A stretch of 64,000 nucleotides of DNA. Source: Poindextera sp041691315. Lineage in GTDB: Bacteria > Pseudomonadota > Alphaproteobacteria > Caulobacterales > Caulobacteraceae. This document shows, piece after piece, positions 24,371-33,171 of the stretch; position 1 is the first letter of the stretch; the number at the start of each line of letters is the position of its first letter. The notes beneath the pieces were generated by a model. The model saw only the letters and a program-made list of their open reading frames with translations. It did no database searches and was not told the DNA's origin. Where the stretch lies: the NCBI GenBank assembly GCA_041691315.1, contig JBEPUW010000012.1:26774-90773 (forward strand). The letters run 5' to 3'. A program made the translations under genes and the position numbers.

Positions 24371-25591
24371 ATGGCGCGTGATCTGGGGCCGGCGACGCCG
24401 GAGGATGTCGGGCTGTCGTCGGAGGGCCTGGCCAAGGTCGATGCGGCGGTGCAGCGGCTAATCGACCGCGGCGTGCTGGCCGGAGCGGTCACCCTGGTCG
24501 CGCGGCACGGGCGCGTCGTGCACACCCACGCCATGGGCAAGAAGGACCTGGCCAGCGGCGAGCCGCTGGCGGTCGACACGATGTTCCGCATCTTCTCGAT
24601 GACCAAGCCGGTGACCGGCGCGGCGATGATGATCCTGCACGACCGGCGTCTCTGGTCCCCGGACGACCCGATCGCCAAGCACCTGCCGGAGTTCGAGGGC
24701 GTCCGAGTGTTCGACGGCTCGGGCGAAGACGGCAAGCCCCGCACGGTTGCGGCGGACCACGCGCCGACCTTGCGCGAACTCATGACCCACACGGCCGGGC
24801 TGAGCTACGGTTTCGACCCGCACAATCCGCTGGATATGCTCTATCGCGACGCCGACGTCTGGAAGTCAGGCTCGCTGGCCGAGATGGCCGCGCGCGTCGG
24901 CAAGCTGCCGCTGGCCTATCAGCCCGGCGGCAAGTGGCTCTACAGCCTGTCGATGGACATCCAGGGCGCGATCGTCGAGCGCCTGAGCGGCCAGTCGCTG
25001 CCGCAGTTCATGCAGGAGCATATCTTCGGGCCCCTAGGCATGGTCGACACCGCCTTCCACACCCCGGCGCAGAAGCAGCCGCGTCTCGCCACCCTCTACC
25101 GCGCCAGCAAGAGCCGCGGCCTGGTGCAGACCGACAATCCGCTGATGCCCGACCGCGATACGCCACCGCCGCTGGCGTCGGGTGGCGGCGGCCTGGTCTC
25201 GACCATCGCCGACTATGCCCGTTTCGCCCAGATGCTGCTGAATGGCGGCGAGTTGGCCGGGGCGCGCGTGCTCAGCCCCGAGGCGGTCAAGCTGATGACC
25301 GCCAACCACCTGCCGGACTGGATGTTCACGGCCGGCTTCGGCGTCGGTCACCAGACCATCCGACCCGGCTTCGGCTACGGTTTCGACGGCGCGGTGTTCA
25401 CCGATCCGAAGGCCGCCGGCATTCCGGTGGGCGAGGGGACCTATCAGTGGGACGGCGCCGCCGGCACCTGGTTCTGGGTCGATCCGACGAACGACCTGCT
25501 GTTCGTTGGCATGATCCAGCTGCTCTCCGAAACCGCCCCGCCGCTGCAGGCCATGACCCAGAAACGCATCGCCGAAGCGATCCTGAACTAG
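24371..25591 (+). CDS. Serine hydrolase of the beta-lactamase/esterase family
   Basis: 406-aa beta-lactamase-fold enzyme, probably an esterase of the EstB/family VIII type. The nucleophile motif is SMTK (about residue 76-79 in MFRIFSMTKPVTGAAMM), the Tyr motif is WLYSLSMDIQGAIVERLSG (about 195), and the third motif region is the C-terminal GTYQWDGAAGTWFWVDPTND. No signal peptide is evident, arguing against a periplasmic beta-lactamase. The start is the ATG with GGAG seven bases upstream; the extra upstream frame overlaps a repeat. Substrate unknown. Confidence 0.9.
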   Translation: MARDLGPATPEDVGLSSEGLAKVDAAVQRLIDRGVLAGAVTLVARHGRVVHTHAMGKKDLASGEPLAVDTMFRIFSMTKPVTGAAMMILHDRRLWSPDDPIAKHLPEFEGVRVFDGSGEDGKPRTVAADHAPTLRELMTHTAGLSYGFDPHNPLDMLYRDADVWKSGSLAEMAARVGKLPLAYQPGGKWLYSLSMDIQGAIVERLSGQSLPQFMQEHIFGPLGMVDTAFHTPAQKQPRLATLYRASKSRGLVQTDNPLMPDRDTPPPLASGGGGLVSTIADYARFAQMLLNGGELAGARVLSPEAVKLMTANHLPDWMFTAGFGVGHQTIRPGFGYGFDGAVFTDPKAAGIPVGEGTYQWDGAAGTWFWVDPTNDLLFVGMIQLLSETAPPLQAMTQKRIAEAILN

Positions 25592-25593
25592 GC

Positions 25594-26601
25594 TTACGGC
25601 GCCACCAGCCGCGACAGCCAGTAGAAGGCCGCCGCGACCAGGCCTGCCGCCGGCATGGTGACGACCCAGGCCCAGACGATGTTGCGGGCCACGCCCCAGC
25701 GCACCGCCGAGGTTCGCCGCGCCGCGCCGACGCCGACGATGGCGCCGGTGATGGTGTGGGTGGTCGAGACGGGGATGCCGATATAGGTGGCCGCAAAGAG
25801 GGTGATCGCGCCGCCGGTCTCGGCGCAGAAGCCCTGCATCGGCGACAGCCGGGTGATCTTCGAGCCCATGGTGTGGACGATGCGCCAGCCGCCCATCAGG
25901 GTGCCCAGCGCCATGGCCGCCTGGCAGGCCAGGACGATGCCCATCGGCACATGGAAGGCCCCGCTCAGCCGGCCATGGGCGTAGAGCAGAACGGCGATGA
26001 CACCCATGGTCTTCTGGGCGTCGTTGCCGCCGTGGCCGAGCGAATAGAGCGAGGCCGAGACGAACTGGGCGCGGCGGAAGGTCTTGTCGACCCGGCCCGG
26101 CGTCTGGCGCACGAACAGCCACGAGACGATCAGAACCAGCAAGAGCGCCAGGAAGAAGCCCAGCGCCGGTGAGACCACGATGGCGGCGGTGGTCTTGATC
26201 ACCCCCGACCAGACCAGCGCGTGCAGGCCGGCCTTTGACAGTCCAGCCCCGATCAGGCCGCCGACCAGGGCGTGCGATGACGACGAGGGCAGGCCGCCCA
26301 TCCAGGTGACGACGTTCCAGGTGATGGCGCCGATCAGCGCGCCGAAGATCACGTGGTCGTCGATCACATGCGCCGAGACGATGCCGGCGCCGACGGTATT
26401 GGCCACGTGCAGGCCGAACACCAAAAAGGCGATGAAGTTGAAAAACGCCGCCCAGGCCACCGCGTAGCGCGGGGCCAGCACCCGGGTCGAGACGATGGTG
26501 GCGATCGAATTGGCCGCGTCGTGCAGGCCGTTGAGGAAGTCGAACGCCAGCGCGATGCCGATCAGGCCGATCAGCATGGTGTCGCCGCCGAACAGGCTCA
26601 T
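25594..26601 (-). CDS. Inorganic phosphate transporter, Pit family
   Basis: 335-aa low-affinity phosphate:H+ (or metal-phosphate) symporter. Family signatures occur in both halves: AFDFLNGLHDAANSIATIVS (about residues 18-37) and LGHGGNDAQKTMGVIAVLL. The VSTTHTITGAIVGVGAAR motif lies near the C-terminus and SSHALVGGLIGAG in the middle. About ten TM helices. It is 13 bp downstream of the DUF47 gene, and the pair is the usual Pit-PhoU-like operon. Converges with the serine hydrolase gene with 2 bp between them. Confidence 0.95.
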   Translation of the reverse strand: MSLFGGDTMLIGLIGIALAFDFLNGLHDAANSIATIVSTRVLAPRYAVAWAAFFNFIAFLVFGLHVANTVGAGIVSAHVIDDHVIFGALIGAITWNVVTWMGGLPSSSSHALVGGLIGAGLSKAGLHALVWSGVIKTTAAIVVSPALGFFLALLLVLIVSWLFVRQTPGRVDKTFRRAQFVSASLYSLGHGGNDAQKTMGVIAVLLYAHGRLSGAFHVPMGIVLACQAAMALGTLMGGWRIVHTMGSKITRLSPMQGFCAETGGAITLFAATYIGIPVSTTHTITGAIVGVGAARRTSAVRWGVARNIVWAWVVTMPAAGLVAAAFYWLSRLVAP

Positions 26602-26614
26602 GCGCCCCGGGCCA

Positions 26615-27259
26615 TCAGAGATGCTCGATCAGGACGCCGCTGATCCCGTTGGCGACGTCCTCGAAGCGGTCGACCACCTTTTCCAGGTGATCGTAGATCT
26701 CGGCGCCGACGATGTATCCCATGGGGTCGCTGGCGCGGTGGGCCAGGAAGAGCGCCTTCAGGCCGGCGTCGTTGATCTCGTCGGCCTCTTCCTCGATCCT
26801 GGTGATCTGCACCGCGATCTCATTGATGCGGTTGGCGTTCTCGCTCATGCCGGAGAGCAGGGCGACCGCCTCGACGGTCAATTTCGCCGCCTCGACGATC
26901 AGGTCGCCCATCTGCACCATCGGCGGCTCGAAGCGCTCCACCTCGAACAGGGTGATGGCCTTGGCGGTCTTCTGCATCTGGTCGATGGCGTCGTCGAGCA
27001 GGCCGGACAGCTCCTTGATGTCGCCGCGGTCGAACGGGGTGATGAAGGTGCGGCGCACGGCCAGCGACACCTCGCGGGCGAAGGCGTCGGCTTCGTTCTC
27101 GTGCAGCATGATGCGCTGGCAGGCGTCAGCGACGCCCGCGCCGCCGTTCAACAGCTCACGCAGGGCCTGGGCGCCCAGCAGCACCACGTCGGCGTGGCGG
27201 TTGAACAGGCCGAAGAAGCGGTCTTCCTTCGGCAGCAGCGCGTGGAACCATTTTAGCAC
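26615..27259 (-). CDS. DUF47 family PhoU-like partner of the Pit transporter
   Basis: 214-aa all-helical PhoU-like protein. It starts with LKWFHALLPKEDRFFGLFNR, the family N-terminus, and has conserved acidic/histidine helices HENEADAFAREVSLAVRRTF and FITPFDRGDIKELSGLLDDA, which bind metal in PhoU relatives. It is thought to regulate or support the adjacent Pit transporter. The start is GTG with an AGGA site upstream; an ATG-initiated alternative is not available near the N-terminus. Confidence 0.93.
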   Translation of the reverse strand: MLKWFHALLPKEDRFFGLFNRHADVVLLGAQALRELLNGGAGVADACQRIMLHENEADAFAREVSLAVRRTFITPFDRGDIKELSGLLDDAIDQMQKTAKAITLFEVERFEPPMVQMGDLIVEAAKLTVEAVALLSGMSENANRINEIAVQITRIEEEADEINDAGLKALFLAHRASDPMGYIVGAEIYDHLEKVVDRFEDVANGISGVLIEHL

Positions 27260-27494
27260 TTTGCAAGTCCTCGCGGATCGTGAGCCGGCGATATCGACGT
27301 CCGGAATGCTCCGTTACAGGATAATCCGACCTTGAGGCCAGTCGCCGTCGATTCGCAATCGGCGTCCGATCAGCCGCCCCTGGTGGTCCCGCTCACTCAT
27401 CTCAACCGGCTTGACGGGCGACGAACCTAGCCGCTGATCGGGCGGGGCTCCAGCGTTGCCGGGAACGGGCGTCGCGGTGCGGGATTATGTCAGC

Positions 27495-28835
27495 ATGAGA
27501 CATTCAAAGACGTTCCGCGCCGTGGTGCTCCTTTGCGCCGGCGTCGCCGCGCTTTCACTGACGGCCTGCAATCAAAACGGGACCGGACAGAACGGCGCCT
27601 ATGTCGCCGCGTCCTCCGCCGCGCCGGCGCCGCTGAGCAGCCAGCCGCTGCCGCCCAGCAACACCTATCAGCGGATCGCCGACACGCCGCCGCCGCCGCT
27701 GCCGGTCTACGACCAGCCGCCGATTCCGGGTCCGGGCTATCTCTGGACCCCCGGCTATTGGGACTGGAGCGACGACGCCGACGACTATTACTGGGTGCCC
27801 GGCGCCTGGGTCCAACCGCCCGAGCGGGGCTATCTGTGGACCCCGGGCTACTGGCGCTTCTATGACGGCCGCTATCTCTACAGCGACGGCTACTGGGGCC
27901 CGGAGGTCGGGTTCTACGGCGGCGTCGACTATGGCTACGGCTACGGCGGCGCCGGTTATGAGGGCGGCCGCTGGCAGGGCGACCAGTTCTATTACAACAG
28001 CCAGGCGAACAACTTCGGTGGCCGTCACATCGCCACGGTGTTCAGCCAGGGCGTCACCAACAACGGCAGCCGGGTGGCCTTCAACGGCGGCCCGGGCGGG
28101 CTGCGCGTCGCCCCGGCGCAAGACCAGGTCGTCGCCGCCCAGGGGCGCCACATCGCCCCGACGCACGACCAGATCGCCGCGGTGCGGGCCGCCCGCGCCG
28201 AACCGCGGCTGCGCGCGGCGGTCAACGGCGGCGCCCCGCCGATCGCCGCCACCTCGCGCCCCGGCCAGTTCCACAACCCCGCCGACATCACCGCCAGCCG
28301 CTCCGCCGCCGGCTATACCCCGCCTGTGCGACAAGGCCCGGCGGGCGTAGGCCCGCTTGCGGGCGGCCCGGCCGGTCCGCCGTCGCATCATCGCGGAGCC
28401 CAGCCGCTGTCGCCGGTCGCCGGCGCACCCGCCGGTGCGATCGGGCGGCCAGCCCGGGTCCAGCATCAGCTCGCGCCGGTGGCCGGGCCGGCCGCGATCG
28501 CCCATGCGCCAACGCCCGGCGGCCCGACTCACGAAGCCCGCGTCCATATGGCCGGACCCAGCCACGCCGGGCCGCCGGTCCATGCCGCCGGTCCGATCGC
28601 CGGCGCCGCGGTCCCGCACGTCGCGCCGGCTGGAGAGCCTCGCGTCCACGCGGGCGGCCCCAGCCGCGCCGGGCCGCCGATCCACGCGGCGGGGCCCTCC
28701 GGCGGCGGACCGGCGGTGCACGCCGCCGCGCCGATCCACGCCGCACCCGTGGTGGTCGCACGCCCCGCCGCGGCGCCGGCCGCGGCCCGGCCGGCCGCGC
28801 CCCCACACCCCGGCGGCCCAGACAAAAAACACTGA
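27495..28835 (+). CDS. YXWGXW-repeat lipoprotein with long His/Pro/Gly-rich tail
   Basis: 446 aa. A lipoprotein signal peptide ends in the lipobox LSLTAC (Cys about 24). Residues about 80-135 hold tandem Trp/Tyr motifs (GYLWTPGYWDW, YYWVPGAWVQPP, GYLWTPGYWRF) typical of YXWGXW/BcpO-related repeats, followed by a Tyr/Gly-rich stretch. The last ~190 residues are low complexity, with recurring units such as AGPSHAGPPVHAAGP and GGPSRAGPPIHAAGP. Start is the ATG before RHSKTF; the 13 upstream codons have no signal-like character. Likely outer-membrane or surface associated; function unknown. Confidence 0.82.
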   Translation: MRHSKTFRAVVLLCAGVAALSLTACNQNGTGQNGAYVAASSAAPAPLSSQPLPPSNTYQRIADTPPPPLPVYDQPPIPGPGYLWTPGYWDWSDDADDYYWVPGAWVQPPERGYLWTPGYWRFYDGRYLYSDGYWGPEVGFYGGVDYGYGYGGAGYEGGRWQGDQFYYNSQANNFGGRHIATVFSQGVTNNGSRVAFNGGPGGLRVAPAQDQVVAAQGRHIAPTHDQIAAVRAARAEPRLRAAVNGGAPPIAATSRPGQFHNPADITASRSAAGYTPPVRQGPAGVGPLAGGPAGPPSHHRGAQPLSPVAGAPAGAIGRPARVQHQLAPVAGPAAIAHAPTPGGPTHEARVHMAGPSHAGPPVHAAGPIAGAAVPHVAPAGEPRVHAGGPSRAGPPIHAAGPSGGGPAVHAAAPIHAAPVVVARPAAAPAAARPAAPPHPGGPDKKH

Positions 28836-28853
28836 GTGTAAGCCCTATTTTTC

Positions 28854-29002
28854 CCGTCATGGCCCGGTTTATCCGGGCCACCCATGAACACCGGTTGATG
28901 TGATTTCGTTCAGCGCTGCGGCCGCACAGGATCACCGTCTAGGGTCAGTGTTCATGGATCCCCCGCATTCCGCGGCTTCGCCGCTCCAGCGGGGGATGAC
29001 GG
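28854..29002. repeat. Chimeric repeat: RATHE left arm, type B right arm
   Basis: The left arm (28854-28890) is GGCCCGGTTTATCCGGGCC type. The right arm (28950-29002) is the second repeat type (GGATCCCCCGCATTCCGCGG, then CCGCTCCAGCGGGGGATGACGG). It is the mirror arrangement of the chimera at 20930 and lies between the convergent lipoprotein and cyclase genes. Confidence 0.85.
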
Positions 29003-29014
29003 AGGGATATGCGC

Positions 29015-29800
29015 CTAATCGATCATCCCGACCGCGCGGATCCAGCCGGCGCTGGCGGCCTTGATCTTCACCGGGAAGCAGGAGATGCGGAAGCCGGTCG
29101 AGGGCAAGGCCTCGAGATTGTGCAGCTTCTCCATCTGGAAATAGCCGATCTCGCGGCCGGCCTTGTGGCCTTCCCAGATGATCGAGGGGTCGCGGGTCTC
29201 CTGCCAGACCTTGTTGGTGTGCACGAAGGGCGCGTCCCAGGACCAGGCGTCGGTGCCGACGATCTTCACACCCTGGCTGGTCAGCCGCAGCGTCGCCTCG
29301 CGCCCCATACCGCAGCCGCTGGCCACGTAGCGGTCGCCGCCGTAGGCCGCGCCGGCGGCGGTGTTGACCACCACGATGTCGTAGGGCGCCAGCGTATGGC
29401 CGATGCGCGCCAGCTCGGCGTCGACGTCCGCCGCGGTGGCGACATAGCCGTCCGCGAAGTGGCGGAAATCCAGCTTCACGCCCGGCCGCTGGCACCAGTC
29501 CAGCGGCAGTTCGTCGATGGTCATCGACGGCCGCTTGCCGCCGGCCAGCGCCTCGTCCTGGGTAGAGTGGAAGTGCCAGGGCGCGTCCATATGGGTGCCG
29601 TTGTGGGTCGAGAGCCGGATGGTCTCCACGGCCCAGCCCTCCCGGTCGGGCAGTTGCGAAATCTCCAGGCCCGGAAAGGCTGCGATCAGCTGGTTGGCGC
29701 CGGCGGCGTGGTCGACATAGGTGACGCTGGGCGAGAAGCCCGGCGGATCGGCCACCACGTCGTTTTCGATGGCGATGGACAGGTCGATATAGGTGGTCAT
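29015..29800 (-). CDS. Cyclase family protein (kynurenine formamidase-like)
   Basis: 261-aa metal-dependent hydrolase of the cyclase/KynB superfamily. The metal-binding signature is STHNGTHMDAPWHFHS (HxGTHxDxPxHF, about residues 63-78); IVVVNTAAGAAYGGDRYV and KIVGTDAWSWDAPF follow. Family members hydrolyse N-formylkynurenine, isatin or polyketide substrates; no tryptophan-degradation gene is adjacent, so the substrate is open. Start placed at the ATG before TTYIDLS, where family similarity begins; 20 upstream codons are dropped. Confidence 0.88.
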   Translation of the reverse strand: MTTYIDLSIAIENDVVADPPGFSPSVTYVDHAAGANQLIAAFPGLEISQLPDREGWAVETIRLSTHNGTHMDAPWHFHSTQDEALAGGKRPSMTIDELPLDWCQRPGVKLDFRHFADGYVATAADVDAELARIGHTLAPYDIVVVNTAAGAAYGGDRYVASGCGMGREATLRLTSQGVKIVGTDAWSWDAPFVHTNKVWQETRDPSIIWEGHKAGREIGYFQMEKLHNLEALPSTGFRISCFPVKIKAASAGWIRAVGMID

Positions 29801-29959
29801 CGCGCGCGCTCCCTGACGTCGCCCGCCAGCAGAGTTCCGGCCTTTCGATTTCCAGGTCAACCCGTTAGCCCAGGCGTCGCGTCGGAACAGAAAGCGCGAC
29901 GCGACGCTTGACTGGCAGGCGCGCCGCGAGGCCTGAGACCATCAGGCGATGGGGATCCA

Positions 29960-30973
29960 ATGCAAGATCGAGCGCCAGCGGGGTCCACCAAGCGCCCACC
30001 GTGGGTACGGGCGGCGCTGGCGCTCTTGTCCCTGATCATCTTCATTTTCGCGGCGCGGGTTCTGGTCGCGCAGTTCAGTTCGTTGCGTCTGGCCTCGGTG
30101 CTCAGCGCCGCCCACCGCTGGGGCGGGCGTCTACCGTCGGCGCTGGCGCTATGCGGCCTGAGCTTTCTGGTGGTGGGCGTCATCGAATGGCGCGCCTTGC
30201 GCTGGGCCAAGGCGCGCTTGTCAATCGGCACGGCGTTCCGCGTCTCCTTCATCGCCAACGGGATTGCGCACAGTCTTGGCGCGACGGCCCTGGTCGCCGG
30301 CGCGGTCCGGGCCCGGCTCTACGCCCGCTACCGGGTCGATCTGACCACGGTCGCGACCGTGACCGCTTTTCAAACGGTCACCTCGGGATTGGGATTCGCC
30401 ACCCTGGCCGGCGTCGTCGCGCTCACCGCGCAAGGGCCGGCGGGTCCGGCCGGCCCGTTGGTGGGCGGGCTGATGATCGCCGGCGTGGCGGCCTATCTGC
30501 TCGCCTGCCGACTGGCCCGCGGGTCGCTCAAGCTGTTCGGCCGGTCGTTCGAGCTGCCGACGACCTCGGATGCCCTGGCTCAGATCGGGCTTGGAACCGT
30601 GGACAACGGCCTGGCGATGTCGGCGCTCTGGGTGCTGCTGCCAGCCGGCGCGGTCGCCTATCGCCGCTTCATCTCCGACTATGTGGTGGCCTATCTGGGC
30701 GGCGCCCTTTCCGGCGTCCCCGGCGGGTTGGGACCGTTCGAAGGCCTCATGGCCCAGCTGCTCCCGTCGATGGACAAGGGCGGCCTGGTCGCTGCCTTCC
30801 TGGGTTTCAGACTGGTGTTCTACATCCTGCCGCTCATGCTCTCGGGTATGCTGTTCCTGATCGACCTGGTCCTGGAGCGCCGCCAATCCCGCCGGTCCGT
30901 GGTCGAACCCGCGACCGGGCTCGCGGCCGCCAAACCCAGCACCGCCTCGGTTGCTGCAACAAACCCAGACTAG
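29960..30973 (+). CDS. LPG-synthase TM-region/UPF0104 flippase-like membrane protein
   Basis: 337 aa with about eight TM helices and no synthase domain. The conserved YbhN/MprF-flippase motif appears as GGALSGVPGGLGPFEGLMAQ (about residues 249-268), with RVSFIANGIAHSLGA and TLAGVVALTA earlier. In MprF the equivalent region flips aminoacylated lipids. It sits 52 bp upstream of the RibD-type reductase gene, on the same strand as the following five-gene string, and could be the membrane step of that pathway (inference). Confidence 0.87.
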   Translation: MQDRAPAGSTKRPPWVRAALALLSLIIFIFAARVLVAQFSSLRLASVLSAAHRWGGRLPSALALCGLSFLVVGVIEWRALRWAKARLSIGTAFRVSFIANGIAHSLGATALVAGAVRARLYARYRVDLTTVATVTAFQTVTSGLGFATLAGVVALTAQGPAGPAGPLVGGLMIAGVAAYLLACRLARGSLKLFGRSFELPTTSDALAQIGLGTVDNGLAMSALWVLLPAGAVAYRRFISDYVVAYLGGALSGVPGGLGPFEGLMAQLLPSMDKGGLVAAFLGFRLVFYILPLMLSGMLFLIDLVLERRQSRRSVVEPATGLAAAKPSTASVAATNPD

Positions 30974-31025
30974 GCGCGTTGCAAAAGGCTGAACAGGTCT
31001 TCGCCTGTGGGTCCGAAGGCCTCGC

Positions 31026-31694
31026 ATGCCTGAAATCACCACCCTTTCTGAGCTGACGATCGACGGAAAGATGTCGCTGGGCGGCGGCGCTTCCAGCAAG
31101 GACCTGTTTCAGTTCTATGGCGAGGATCTGCGCGCCTGGTTCCACGGGCAGCGCGCCCGGCACGACGCCATCATGGTCGGGGCTGGCACGGTCAGGTGCG
31201 ACGATCCGGAGCTGACCGTGCGCTATGCCGAGGGCGTGAACCCTTTACGAGTGGTTCTGTCGTCCAATGGGGATCTGCCGATCGACGCCCGCCTGTTGAA
31301 CGATGGCCTGCCGACGCTGGTCGCGGTTTCGCGCCAGGCGAGCGACCGGGCCGTGGCGGCCCTCAGCGCCAAGCCCGGCGTCGAGGTCATTCGCTGCGGC
31401 GATCGGCGGGTCGACCTGGTCGAGCTGATGGCCGCGCTGGACGCGCGCGGCGTCCGCACCCTGATGGTCGAGGGCGGCTCGCGCCTGTTGCACAGCCTGT
31501 TCGAGGCCGGCCTGGTCTCGCAGATCTTCATCAAGCACATCCCGGTCATTTCGGGCGCGCTGAACGCCCCGACCTACCTGAAGGCCGGCAAAGGCGGGTC
31601 GACGCTGTCGCTGTCGCAATGGCGCCTGATCGACCTCTTCATGAAGAGCGGCGTCGGGGTATCCGTCTATCGGCCGCTCGCGGTGGCGGCATGA
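31026..31694 (+). CDS. RibD C-terminal-domain reductase
   Basis: 222-aa dihydrofolate-reductase-fold protein equivalent to the reductase half of riboflavin RibD, without the deaminase domain. Family features: LTIDGKMSLGGGASSKD near the N-terminus, RHDAIMVGAGTVRCDDPELT (about residues 44-63), NPLRVVLSSNGDLPIDARLL and the NADPH-site TLMVEGGSRLLHSLFEAGLV (about 148-167). RibD_C enzymes reduce the ribosyl group of a GTP-derived aminopyrimidine, which fits the GTP cyclohydrolase at the other end of the cluster. The stop overlaps the next start (ATGA). Confidence 0.88.
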   Translation: MPEITTLSELTIDGKMSLGGGASSKDLFQFYGEDLRAWFHGQRARHDAIMVGAGTVRCDDPELTVRYAEGVNPLRVVLSSNGDLPIDARLLNDGLPTLVAVSRQASDRAVAALSAKPGVEVIRCGDRRVDLVELMAALDARGVRTLMVEGGSRLLHSLFEAGLVSQIFIKHIPVISGALNAPTYLKAGKGGSTLSLSQWRLIDLFMKSGVGVSVYRPLAVAA

Positions 31695-32917
31695 TCGCCG
31701 TGGGTGAAATCGAACGGATCGGCCAGGCCTTGGCCTGCCGGACCGGCGCCGATCCGTTTCCGATCTGGGACCTGCGCATCGACGCCGACCTGTCGAGCCC
31801 GGCGACGGATCTGGCCAGCCTGCATCACGCCAAGCACCAGACCCTGATGCGGGCCTACCAGGCGCGCTATGTGCTGCTGCCGAGCCAGGGCGGCTCCATC
31901 CTGGCCCGGCTGAAGCGGCACTACGATCCGGCGGAAATGGCCCGGCTCGAGGCCCTGCGCGCCGGCCTGGAGTTGGAGTTGATCGCCCCGCAAGCCCGGG
32001 CCGCGATTGCTGCGACAGCCGGGCATGACGTCGCCGCCTATGCCGAAGGTCTGCTGCCGAAGTTGCGCGACGCGCCCGAAAACGCCTTCACCGCCTTCCT
32101 GCGGACGGACGCCAATCGCGCGCACCACTATCGCGACTTTCTGGTGCAGTCCTCGGCCGACCTGCTTGCCGAGGCCTCGGCCTCGGCCCTGGGCGTCGTC
32201 GGCGCCTTTGGCGCGCCACAGTCGGCCCTCTTCCGCATCCTGATCGATGAATTCGGCTACGGCGCCCACGGCCGTAAACACAGCGTTCTCTACCAGGCGG
32301 TGATGCGCGATTTTGGGCTTATCGACGAATACAACGCCTATTGGCCGCTGTTCGATACGGCCACGCTCGAGCTGCACAATACGATCCACTACCTCTTCCA
32401 GAACCCGAGAAATATTTTTCTCCAGGTGGGCTTCCTGCTGTTCGCCGAGACCGCCTACCAGCGCTCGACCGCGGATCATTTCCGCTACCTGCGGGAATTT
32501 CACCCCGACGTGGACGCGCGGTACTTTGGCGAACACGCCCATATCGACCTGCATCACACCCGCATGATCGTCGACGAGGTCGCCGCCCCGCTGGTCGCCG
32601 CCTACGGCGACGAGGTGGGCGGTGAAATCGTCGCGGGCGCCGAATTGACCAGCGCCGCCTTCGCCACGGCCGGGGCGCACCTGCTGGCGGTCAGTCAGGC
32701 TTTCGCCGCCGCCGTTGTCGCCGGTGACGCAGTCTATGCGACACCCCAAAGCCTCACGACAGCAACCGCCCTGACGCCGACGGCGGCCGCCCGATTGGGC
32801 GAGGCAACGGCACTGATCCAGGTTGGCGGCCTTGGACGTATCACCTCTGGGGCAGCCTTCGCGAGGTTCCCATCCGGAGCCCTGGGCCGCCTGATGGATG
32901 CCGAGGCTTCGACGTGA
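31691..32917 (+). CDS. Haem-oxygenase-like iron-containing redox enzyme
   Basis: 408 aa. The C-terminal two-thirds match the iron-containing redox enzyme family (haem-oxygenase-like diiron oxidases, relatives of UndA, BesC and SznF). Candidate metal ligands are Glu and His in DEFGYGAHGRKHSVLY, Glu in TATLELHNTIHYL, and Glu, Asp and His in YFGEHAHIDLHHTRMIVDE. The first ~110 residues are extra and unassigned. Start ATG at 31691 overlaps the reductase stop; the open frame before that is a shadow. Such enzymes carry out O2-dependent C-N or C-C cleavage, desaturation or N-oxygenation. Confidence 0.82.
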   Translation: MIAVGEIERIGQALACRTGADPFPIWDLRIDADLSSPATDLASLHHAKHQTLMRAYQARYVLLPSQGGSILARLKRHYDPAEMARLEALRAGLELELIAPQARAAIAATAGHDVAAYAEGLLPKLRDAPENAFTAFLRTDANRAHHYRDFLVQSSADLLAEASASALGVVGAFGAPQSALFRILIDEFGYGAHGRKHSVLYQAVMRDFGLIDEYNAYWPLFDTATLELHNTIHYLFQNPRNIFLQVGFLLFAETAYQRSTADHFRYLREFHPDVDARYFGEHAHIDLHHTRMIVDEVAAPLVAAYGDEVGGEIVAGAELTSAAFATAGAHLLAVSQAFAAAVVAGDAVYATPQSLTTATALTPTAAARLGEATALIQVGGLGRITSGAAFARFPSGALGRLMDAEAST

Positions 32918-33171
32918 CCGGTACGACCTGGATGGCCAAGGATCTGCCGCCGATCTGGCGGGACGGCGTCGAGTATTTCCTGATCGGCCATCAGGACGCG
33001 CTCTATCTCGTGGCCAACCGGTGCCCGCACCGCGGCGGGTCCCTGAAGTTCGGCTTCGTCAACGCGGCTGACGAGATTGTCTGCCCTTTGCATCACCAGG
33101 CGACGCCGGTGTCGCGGCTGATCGGCCTGCCCACCACCATCCGCCTCGAAGAGCGGCAGACCGCGCTATGA
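32914..33171 (+). CDS. Small Rieske [2Fe-2S] protein
   Basis: 85 aa, shorter than most Rieske ferredoxins (~105). The cluster ligands are visible as CPHRGG (about residues 37-42) and CPLHH (about 58-62), a C-x-H...C-x2-H arrangement. The segment after the second pair is cut short (QATPVSRLIGLPTTIRLEER), so the usual final strand pair is modified. GTG start overlaps the preceding TGA (GTGA). It could deliver electrons to the adjacent iron oxidase (inference from coupling). Confidence 0.85.
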   Translation: MTGTTWMAKDLPPIWRDGVEYFLIGHQDALYLVANRCPHRGGSLKFGFVNAADEIVCPLHHQATPVSRLIGLPTTIRLEERQTAL

